Assembly: GCA_033782935.1 (NCBI GenBank)
Contig: JAWQEG010000717.1
Location: 496,001-560,000 of the forward strand
DNA from: Petrolisthes cinctipes
Lineage: Eukaryota > Arthropoda > Malacostraca > Decapoda > Porcellanidae
Length of the DNA stretch: 64,000 nt
Direction of reading: 5' to 3'
Below are positions 50,332 through 61,413 of the stretch, piece after piece. The translations under genes were made by a program, and so were the position numbers. Under the pieces are notes generated by a model. The model was given only the letters and a program-made list of their open reading frames with translations, did no database searches and was not told the origin of the DNA. The stretch's first letter is position 1; each line of letters opens with the position of its first letter.

Positions 50332-53149
50332 AAAAATCGATATTTTAAGTGCGTAAAGGCGATATCTCAAATTCAGGCCCAAAACACCCGAAAATTCGAT
50401 ATTTTGGGGTCCCAGAAGCGATCTGTTCATGCCTACTCCGTGTTAGAGTATTTTCAAAATACAGGCCCAAAACATGCTCAAAATCGATGTTTTAGGTGCC
50501 CAAAAGTCGATATGTTCATGCATCTTCAGTACCCGTTTATATCTCAACATCAGGCTCAAAACACCCGAAAATTCAATATTTTGGGGTCCCAGAAGCAATC
50601 TCCGTGTTAGAGTATTTTCAAAATACAGGCCAGAAACATCCTCAAAATCGATGTTTTAGGTGCCCAAACGTCGATATGTGCATGCATCTTCAGTACCCGA
50701 TTATATCTCAAATTCAGGCTCAAAACACCCTAAAATTCGATATTTTGGGGTCCCAGAAGCGATCTGTACATGCCTATTTCATGTTAGAGTATTTTCAAAA
50801 TACAGGCTCAAAACATGCTGAAAATCGATATTTTATATGCCAAAAGTCAATATGTGCATGTGTCTTCAGTACCCGTTTATATCTCAAATTCTGGCCCTAA
50901 ACACACGAAAATTCGATATTTTGGGGTCCCAGAAGCGATCTGTTCATGCCTTCTCCGAGTTAGAGTATTTTCAAAATACAGGCTCAAAACATGCTCAAAA
51001 TCGATATTTTAGATGCCCAAAGTCAATATGTGTATGTATCTTCTGTACCCGTTTTTTTCTCAAATTCAGGCTCAAAACACCCGAAAATTCAATATTTTGG
51101 GGTCCCAGAAGCAATCTGTACATGCCTACTCAGTGCTAGAATATTTTCAAAATATAGGCTAAAAACATGCTAAAAATCGATATTTTAGGTGCCAAAAAGT
51201 CGATATCTCAAATTCAGTCCCAAAACAACCGAAAATTCGATATTTAGGGGTCCCAGAAGGGATCTGTACATGCCTACTCCGTGTTAGAGTATTTTCAAAA
51301 TACAGGCCAAAAACATACTGAAAATCGATCTTTTAGGTGCCCAAAAGTCGATATGTGCATGCATCTTCTGTACCCGTTTATATCTCAAATTCTGGCCCTA
51401 AACACCCGAAAATTCGATTTTTTTTTGGTTCCAGAAGCGATCTGTACATGCCTACTCAGTGCTAGAATATTTTCAAATTATAGGCTAAAAACATGCTAAA
51501 AATCGATATTTTAGGTGCCAAAAAGTCGATATCTCAAATTAAGTCCCAAAACACCCGAAAATTCGATATTTAGGGGTCCCAGAAGCGATCTGTACATGCC
51601 TACTCCGTGTTAGTGTATTTTCAAAATACACGCCAAAAACATACTGAAAACCGATCTTTTAGGTGCCCAAAAGTCGATATGTGAATGCATCTTCTCTACC
51701 CGTTTATATCTCAAATTCTGGCCCTCAACATCCGAAAATTCGATATTTTTGGGTCCCAAAAGCGTTTTGTACATGCCTACTCAGTGCTAGAATGTTTTCA
51801 AAATATAGGCTCAAAACATGCTCAAAATCGATATTTTAGGTGCCCAAAAGTCGATATGTGCATGCATCCTTTGTATTCGTTTATATCTCAATTTCAAGCT
51901 CAAAACACCCGAAAATTCGATATTTTGGGGTCCCAGAAGCGATCTGTACATGCCTAATCAGTGCTAGAATATTTTCAAAATATAGGGTCAAAACATGCTA
52001 AAATTCGATATTTTAGGTGCGTAATGGCGATATCTATAATTCAGGCCCAAAACACTGGAAAATTCGATATTTTGGGGTCCCAGAAGCGATCTGTACATGC
52101 CTACTCCGTGTTAGAGTATTTTCAAAATTCAGGCCCAAAACATGCTGAAAATCAATATTTTTGGTGCCCAAAGTCAGTATGTGTATGCATCTTCTATACT
52201 CGTTTATATCTCAAATTCAGGCTCAAAACACCGGAAAATTCGATATTTTGAGGTCTCAGAAGCGATCTGTACATGCCTACTCAGTGCTATAATGTTTTCA
52301 AAATATAGGCTCAAAACATGCTCAAAATCGATATTTTAGGTGCCCAAAAGTCGATATGTGCATGCATCTTCTGTACCCGTTTATATCTCAAATTCTGGCC
52401 CTAAACACCCGAAAATTCGATATTTTGGGGTTCCAGAAGCGATCTGTACATGCCTACTCAGTGCTAGAATGTTTTCAAAATATAGGTTTAAAACATGCTC
52501 AAAATCGATATTTTAGGTGCCCAAAAGTCGATATGTGCATGCATTTTCTGTAGTCGTTTATATCTCAAATTCTATCCCTAAACACCCGAAAATTCGATAT
52601 TTTGGGGTTCCAGAAGCGATCTGTACATGCCTACTCAGTGCTAGAATGTTTTCAAAATATAGGCTAAAAACATGCTAAAAATCGATATTTTAGGTGCCAA
52701 AAAGTCGATATCTCAAATTCAGTCCCAAAACAACCGAAAATTCGATATTTAGGGGTCCCAGAAGGGATCTGTACATGCCTACTCCGTGTTAGAGTATTTT
52801 CAAAATACAGGCCAAAAACATACTGAAAATCGATCTTTTAGGTGCCCAAAAGTCGATATGTGCATGCATCTTCTGTACCCGTTTATATCTCAAATTCTGG
52901 CCCTAAACACCCGAAAATTTGATATTTTTGGGTCCCAGAAGCGATCTGTACATGCCTACTCAGTGCTAGAATGTTTTCAAAATATAGGCTTAAAACATGT
53001 TCAAAATCGATATTTTAGGTGCCCAATAGTCGATATGTGCATGCATCTTCTGTACTCATTTATATTTCAAATTCAGGCTCAAAACACCCGAAAATTCGAT
53101 ATTTTGGGGTCCCAGAAGCGATCTGTAAATAGCCTACTCAGTGCAAGAA
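50332..53149 (+). repeat. HOR stretch with a 13-bp deletion and a T run
   Basis: Short monomers return at 50,332. At 50,600 half B reads AAGCAATCTCCGTG, a 13-bp loss between CT dinucleotides. A nine-T run lies at 51,418-51,426, replacing the usual CGATATTTTTGG. ACATCCTCAAAATCG at 50,637 and GGCAATATC-like short junctions at 51,200, 51,526, 52,030 and 52,706 are otherwise ordinary. No gene is present. Confidence 0.77.
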
Positions 53150-55698
53150 TATTTTCAAAATATAGGCTCAAAACATGCTCAAAATCGATATTTTAGGTGC
53201 CCAAAAGTCGATATGTGCATGCATCTTCTGTATTCGTTTATATCTCAAATTCAAGCTCAAAACACCCGAAAATTCGATATTTTGGGGTCCCAGAAGCGAT
53301 CTGTACATGCCTACTCAGTGCTAGAATATTTTCAAAATATAGGCTCAAAACATGCTAAAATTCGATATTTTAGGTGCGAAAAAGCGATATCTCAAATTCA
53401 AGCCCAAAACACCCGGAAATTCGATATTTTGGGGTCCCAGAAGCGATCTGTACCATTACTCCGTGTTAGAGTATTTTCAATTTCAGGCCCAAAACATGCT
53501 GAAAATCAATATTTTTGGTGCCCAAAGTCAATATGTGTATGCATCTTCTATACTCGTTTACATCTCAAATTCAGGCTCAAAACACCCGAAAATTCGATAT
53601 TTTGGGGTTCCAGAAGCGATCTGTACATGCCTACTCAGTGCTATAATGTTTTCAAAATATAGGCTCAAAACATGCTTAAAAATCGATATTTTAGGTGCCC
53701 AAAAGTCGATAAGTGCATGCATCTTCTGTACTCGTTTATATCGCAAATTCAGGCTCAAAACACCCGAAAATTCGATATTTTAGGGTCCCAGAAGCGATCT
53801 GTACATGCCTACTCAGTGCTAGAATATTTTCAAAATATAGGCTAAAAACATGCTAAAAATCGATATTTTAGGTGCCAAAAAGTCGATATTTCAAATTAAG
53901 GCCCAAAACACCCGAAAATTCGATATTTAGGGGTCCCAGAAGCAATCTGTACATGCCTACTCAGTGCTATAATGTTTTCAAAATATAGGCTCAAAACATG
54001 CTAAAAATCGATATTTTAGGTGCCCAAAAGTCGATATGTGCATGCATCTTCTGTACCCGTTTATATCTCAAATTCTGGCCCTAAACACCCGAAAATTCGA
54101 TATTTTGGGGTTCCAGAAGCGATCTGTACATGCCTACTCAGTGCTAGAATGTTTTCAAAATATAGGCTCAAAACATGCTCAAAATCGATATTTTAGGTGC
54201 CCAAAAGTCGATATGTGCATGCATTTTCTGTAGTCGTTTATATCTCAAATTCAGGCTCAAAACACCCGAAAATTCGATATTTTGGGGTCCCAGAAGCGAT
54301 CTGTACATGCCTAATCAGTGCTAGAATATTTTCAAAATATAGGCTCAAAACATGCTAAAAATCGATATTTTAGGTGCGTAAAGTCGATATCTCAAATTAA
54401 GGCCCAAAACACCCGAAAATTCGATATTTAGGGGTCCCAGAAGCGATCTGTACATGCCAACTTCGTGTTAGAGTATTTTCAAAATACAGGCCAAAAACAT
54501 ACTGAAAATCGATCTTTTAGGTGCCCAAAAGTCGATATGTGCATGCATCTTCTGTACCCGTTTATATCTCAAATTCAGGCTCAAAACACCCGAAAATTCA
54601 ATATTTTGGGGTCCCAGAAGCAATCTGTACATGCCTACTCAGTGCTAGAATATTTTCAAAATATAGGCCAAAAACATGCTAAAAATCGATATTTTAGGTG
54701 CCAAAGGGTCGATATCCAAAAAATTAAGTCCCAAAAAACCCGAAAATTTGATATTTAGGGGTCCCAGAAGCGATCTGTACATGCCTACTCCGTGTTAGAG
54801 TTTTTTTAAAATACAGGCCAAAAACATACTGAAAATCGATCTTTTAGGTGCCCAAAAGTCGATATGTGCATGCATCTTCTGTACCCGTTTATATCACAAA
54901 TTCTGGCCTTAAACACCCGAAAATTCGATATTTATGGGTCCCAAAAGCGATCTGTACATGCCTACTCAGTGCTAGAATGTTTTCAAAATATAGGCTCAAA
55001 ACATGCTCAAAATCGATATTTTAGGTGCCCAAAAGTCGATATGTGCATGCATCTTCTGTATTCGTTTATATCTCAAATTCAAGCTCAAAACACCCGAAAA
55101 TTCGATATTTTGGGGTCCCAGAAGCGATCTGTACATGCCTACTCAGTGCTAGAATATTTTCAAAATATAGGCTCAAAACATGCTAAAATTCGATATTTTA
55201 GGTGCGAAAAGGCGATATCTCAAATTCAAGCCCAAAACACCCGGAAATTCGATATTTTGGGGTCCCAGAAGCGATCTGTACCATTACTCCGTGTTAGAGT
55301 ATTTTCAATTTCAGGCCCAAAACATGCTGAAAATCAATATTTTTGGTGCCCAAAGTCAATATGTGTATGCATCTTCTATACTCGTTTACATCTCAAATTC
55401 AGGCTCAAAACACCCGAAAATTCGATATGTTGGGGTTCCAGAAGCGATCTGTACATGCCTACTCAGTGCTATAATGTTTTCAAAATATAGGCTCAAAACA
55501 TGCTTAAAAATCGATATTTTAGGTGCCCAAAAGTCGATAAGTGCATGCATCTTCTGTACTCGTTTATATCGCAGATTCAGGCTCAAAACACCCGAAAATT
55601 CGATATTTTAGGGTCCCAGAAGCGATCTGTACATGCCTACTCAGTGCTAGAATATTTTCAAAATATAGGCTAAAAACATGCTAAAAATCTATATTTTA
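53150..55698 (+). repeat. Duplication with 1,828-bp offset (53,150-53,870 and 54,978-55,698)
   Basis: Both copies contain CATGCTAAAATTCG, GTGCGAAAA(A/G)GCGATATC, CAAGCCCAAAACACCCGG, CTGTACCATTACTCCG, TTTTCAATTTCAGGCC, CTCGTTTACATCTC and ATGCTTAAAAATCG. They part at a short monomer: S2 type on the left, GTGCGTACAGACG on the right. Differences by eye are few, so the copying is recent. Confidence 0.85.
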
Positions 55699-58600
55699 GG
55701 TGCGTACAGACGATATCTCAAATTAAGGCCCAAAACACCCGAAAATTCGATATTTAGGGGTCCCAGAAGCGATCTGTAAATGCTTACTCCGTGTTAGAGT
55801 ATTTTCAAAATACAGGCCAAAAACATACTGAAAGTCGATCTTTTAGGTGCCCAAAAGTCGATAGGTGCATGCATCTTCTGTACTCGTTTATATCTCAAAT
55901 TCAGGCTCAAAACACCCGAAAATTCGATATTTAGGGGTCACAGAAGCGATCTGTACATGCCTACTCCGTGTTAGAGTATTTTCAAAATACAGGCCCAAAA
56001 CATGCTCATAATAGATGTTTTAGGTGCCAAAAAGTCGATATGTGCATGCATCTTCAGTATCCGTTTATATCTCAAATTCAGGCTCAAAACACCCGCAAAT
56101 TCGATATTTTGGGGTCCCAGAAACGATTTGTACATGCCTACTCAGTGCTAGAATGTTTTCAAAATATAGGCTCATAACATGCTCAAAATCGATATTTTAG
56201 GTTCCCAAAAGTCGATATGTGCATGCATCTTCAGTACTCGTTTAAATCTCAAATTCAGGCTCAAAACACCCGAAAATTCGATATTTTGGGGTCCTAGAAG
56301 CGATCTGTACATGCCTACTCAGTGCTAGAATATTTTCAAAATATAGGCTCAAAACATGCTAAAAATCGATATTTTAGGTGCCAAAGGGTCGATATCCAAA
56401 AAATTGAGTCTCAAAAAACCCGAAAATTCGATATTTAGGGGTCCCAGAAGCGATCTGTACATGCCTACTCCGTGTTAGAGTATTTTCAAAATACAGGTCA
56501 AAAACATACTGAAAATCGATCTTTTAGGTGCCCAAAAGTCGATATGTGCATGCATCTTCTGTACCCGTTTATATCACAAATTCTGGCCCTAAACACCCGA
56601 AAATTCGATATTTTTGGGTCCCAAAAGCGATCTGTACATGCCTACTCAGTGCTAGAATGTTTTCAAAATATAGGCTCAAAACATGCTCAAAATCGATATT
56701 TTTGGTGCCCAAAAGTCGATATGTGCATGCATCTTCTGTATTCGTTTATATCTCAAATTCAGGCTCAAAACACCCGAAAATTCGATATTTTGGGGTCCCA
56801 GAAGCGATCTGTACATGCTTACTCAGTGCTAGAATATTTTCAAAATATAGGCTAAAAACATGCTAAAAATCGATATTTTAGGTGCCAAAAAGTCGATATC
56901 TCAAATTAAGGCCCAAAACACCCGAAAATTCGATATTTAGGGGTCCCAGAAGCGATCTGTACATGCCTACTCAGTGCCAGAATGTTTTCAAAATATAGGC
57001 TCATAACATGCTCAAAATCGATATTTTAGGTTCCCAATAGTCGATAGGTGCATGCATCTTCTGTACTCGTTTATATCTCAAATTCAAGCTCAAAATACCC
57101 GAAAATTCGATATTTTGGGGTCTCTGAAGCGATCTGTACATGCCTACTCAGTGCTAGAATATTTTCAAAATATAAGCTAAAAACATGCTAAAAATCGATA
57201 TTTTAAGTGCGTAAAGGCGATATCTCAAATTCAGGCCCAAAACACCCGAAAATTCGATATTTTGGGGTCCCAGAAGCGATCTGTTCATGCCTACTCCGAG
57301 TTAGAGTATTTTCAAAATACAGGCTCAAAACATGCTCAAAATCGATATTTTAGATGCCCAAAGTCAATATGTGCATGTATCTTCTATACCCGTTTTTATC
57401 TCAAATTCAGGCTCAAAACACCCGAAAATTCGATATTTTGGGGTCCCAGAAGCGATCTGTACATGCCTACTCAGTGCTAGAATATTTTCAAAATATAGGC
57501 TCAAAACATGCTAAAATCGATATTTTAGGTGCGTAAAGGCGATATCTCAAATTCAGGTCCAAAACACCCGGAAATTCGATATTTTGGGGTCCCAGAAGCG
57601 ATCTGTACATGCCTACTCCGTGTTAGAGTATTTACAAAATACAGGCCCAAAAACATGCTCAAAATCGATGTTTTAGGTGCCCAAAAGTCGATATGTGCAT
57701 GCATCTTTTCTACCCGTTTATATCTCAAATTCTGGCCCTAAACACCCGAAAATTCGATATTTTGGGGTCCCAGAAGCGATCTGTACATGCTTACTCCGTG
57801 CTAGAATTTTTTCAAAATATAGGCGCAAAACATACTCAAAATCGATATTTTAGGTGCACAAAAGACGATATGTGCATGCATCTTCTGTACTCGTTTATAT
57901 CTTAAATTCAGGCTCAAAACACTAGAAAATTCGATATTTTGGGGTCCCAGAAGCGATCTGTACATGCCTACTCAGTGCTAGAATATTTTCAAAATATAGG
58001 CTCAAAACATGCTAAAATCGATATTTTAGGTGCGTAAAGGCGATATCTCAAAATCAGGCCCAAAACACCCGAAAATTCGATATTTTGGGGTTCCAGAAGC
58101 GATCGGTACATGCCTACTCCGTGTTAGAGTATTTACATAATACAGGCCCAAAACATGCTCAAAATCGATGTTTTCGGTGCCGAAAAGTCGAAATGTGAAT
58201 GCATCTTCAGTACCCGTTTATATCTCAAATTCAGGCTCAAAACACCGGAAAATTCGATATTTTGGGGTCCCAGTAGCGATCTGGACATGTCTACTCAGAG
58301 CTAGAATGTTTTAAAAATATAGGCTCAAAACATGCTCAAAATCGATATTTTAGGTCCCCTAAAGACGATATGTGCATGCATCTTCTGTACTCGTTTATAT
58401 ATCAAATTCAAGCTCAAAACACCCGAAAATTCGATATTTTAGGGTCCCAGAAGCGATCTGTACATGCCTACTCAGTGCTAAAATATTTTCAAAATATAGG
58501 CTCAAAACATGCTAAAAATCGATATTTTAGGTGCGTAAAGGCGATATCTTAAATTAAGGCCCAAAACACCCGAAAATTCGATATTTAGGGGTCCCAGAAG

Positions 58601-60049
58601 CGATCTGTACATGCCTACTTCGTGTTAGAGTATTTTCAAAATACAGAACAAAAAAATACTGAAAATCGATCTTTTAGGTGCCCAAAAGTCGATATGTGCA
58701 TGCATCTTCTGTACCCGTTTATATCCCAATTTCTGGCCCTAAACACCCGAAAATTCGATATTTTGGGGTCCCAGAAGCGATCTGTACATGCTTACTCCGT
58801 ATTAGAGTATTTTCAAAATACATGACCAAAACATGCTGAAAATCGATATTTTAGGTGCCCAAAGTCAATATGTGCATGTATCTTCTGTACCCGTTTATAT
58901 CTCAAATTCAAGCTCAAAACACCCGAAAATTCGATATTTTGGGGTCCCAGAAGCGATCTGCACATGCCTACTCAGTGCTAGAATATTTTCAAAATATAGG
59001 CTCAAAACATGCTAAAATCGATATTTTAGGTGCGTAAAGGCGATATCTCAAATTCTGGCCCTAAACACTCGAAAATTCGATATTTTGGGGTTCCAGAAGC
59101 GATCTGTACATGCCTACTCAGTGCTAGAAAGTTTTCAAAATATAGGCTCAAAACATGCTCAAAATCGATATTTTAGGTGCCCAAAAGTCGATATGTGAAT
59201 GCATTTTCTGTACTCGTTTATATCTCAAATTCAGGCTCAAAACACCCGAAAATTCGATATTTTGGGGTCCCAGAAGCGATCTGTACATGCCTACTCAGTG
59301 CTGGAATATTTTCAAAATATAGGCTCAAAACATGCTAAAAATCGATATTTTAGGTGCGTAAAGTCGATATCTCAAATTAAGGCCCAAAACACCCGAAAAT
59401 TCGATATTTAGGGGTCCCAGAAGCGATCTGTACATGCCTACTTCGTGTTAGAGTATTTTCAAAATACAGGCCGAAAACATACTGAAAATCGATCTTTTAG
59501 GTGCCCAAAAGTCGATATGTGCATGCATCTTCTGTACCCGTTTATATCTCAAATTCTGGCCCTAAACACCCGAAAATTCGATATTTTTGGGTCCCAGAAG
59601 CGATCTGTACATGCCTACTCCGTGTTAGAGTATTTTCAAAATACAGGCCCAAAACATGATCATAATCGATGTTTTAGGTGCCAAAAAGTCGATATGTGCA
59701 TGCATCTTCAGTATCCGTTTATATCTCAAATTCCGGCTCAAAACACCGGAAAATTCGATATTTTTGGGTCCCAGAAGCGATCTGTACATGCCTACTCAGT
59801 GTTAGAATGTTTTCAAAATATAGGCTCAAAACATGCTCAAAATCGATATTTTAGGTGCCCAAAAGTCGATATGTGCATGCATCTTCTGCACCCGTTTATA
59901 TCTCAAATTCAGGCTCAAAACACCCGAAAATTCAATATTTTGGGGTCCTAGAAGCAATCTGTACATGCCTACTCAGTGCTAGAATATTTTCAAAATATAG
60001 GCTAAAAACATGCTAAAAATCGATATTTTAGGTGCCAAAGGGTCGATAT
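55699..60049 (+). repeat. HOR stretch with mixed short subtypes
   Basis: Short junctions near 55,710, 56,390 (S3), 56,896, 57,219, 57,541, 58,040, 58,540, 59,041, 59,365; S1, S2 and S3 are all present. The stretch 57,115-57,300 repeats the GTCTCTGAAGCG and ATATAAGC markers of 47,665 and 60,770. CAGTAGCGATCTGGACATG at 58,271 is a locally unique half B. No gene is present. Confidence 0.78.
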
Positions 60050-61413
60050 CCAAAAAATTAAGTCCCAAAAAACCCGAAAATTCGATATTTAGGGGTCCCA
60101 GAAGCGATCTGTACATGCCTACTCCGTGTTAGAGTATTTTCAAAATACAGGCCAAAAACATACTGAAAATCGATCTTTTAGGTGCCCAAAAGTCGATATG
60201 TGCATGCATCTTCTGTACCCGTTTATATCACAAATTCTGGCCCTAAACACCCGAAAATTCGATATTTTTGGGTCCCAAAAGCGATCTGTACATGCCTACT
60301 CAGTGCTAGAATGTTTTCAAAATATAGGCTCAAAACATGCTCAAAATCGATATTTTAGGTGCCCAAAAGTCGATATGTGCATGCATCTTCTGTATTCGTT
60401 TATATCTCAAATTCAAGCTCAAAACACCCGAAAATTCGATATTTTGGGGTCCCAGAAGCGATCTGTACATGCCTACTCAGTGCTAGAATATTTTCAAAAT
60501 ATAGGCTCAAAACATGCTAAAATTCGATATTTTAGGTGCGTAAAGGCGATATCTCAAATTCAGGCCCAAAACACCCGGAAATTCAATATTTTGGGGTCCC
60601 AGAAGCGATCTGTACCATTACTCCGTGTTAGAGTATTTTCAAAATTCAGGCCCAAAACATGCTGAAAATCAATATTTTTGGTGCCCAAAGTCAATATGTG
60701 TATGCATTTTCTATACTCGTTTATATCTCAAATTCAGGCTCAAAACACCAGAAAATTCGATATTTTGGGGTCTCTGAAGCGATCTGTACATGCCTACTCA
60801 GTGCTAGAATATTTTCAAAATATAAGCTAAAAACATGCTAAAAATCGATATTTTAAGTGCGTAAAGGCGATATCTCAAATTCAGGCCAAAAACACCCGAA
60901 AATTCGATATTTTGGGGTCCCAGAAGCGATCTGTTCATGCCTACTCCGTGTTAGAGTATTTTCAAAATACAGGCCCAAAACATGCTCAAAATCGATGTTT
61001 TAGGTGCCCAAAAGTCGATATGTTCATGCATCTTCAGTACCCGTTTATATCTCAAATTCAGGCTCAAAACACCCAAAAATTCGATATTTTGGGGTCCCAG
61101 AAGCGATCTGTACATGCCTACTCCGAGTTAGAGTATTTTCAAAATACAGGCTCAAAACATGCTGAAAATCGATATTTTAGATGCCCAAAGTCAATATGTG
61201 CATGTATCTTCTGTACCCGTTTATATTTCAAATTCAGGCTCAAAACACCCGAAAATTCAATATTTTGGGGTCCCAGAAGCAATCTGTACATGCCTACTCA
61301 GTGCTAGAATATTTTCAAAATATAGGCTAAAAACATGCTAAAATCGATATTTTAGGTGCCAAAAAGTCGATATCTCAAATTAAGTCCCAAAACACCCGAA
61401 AATTCGATATTTA

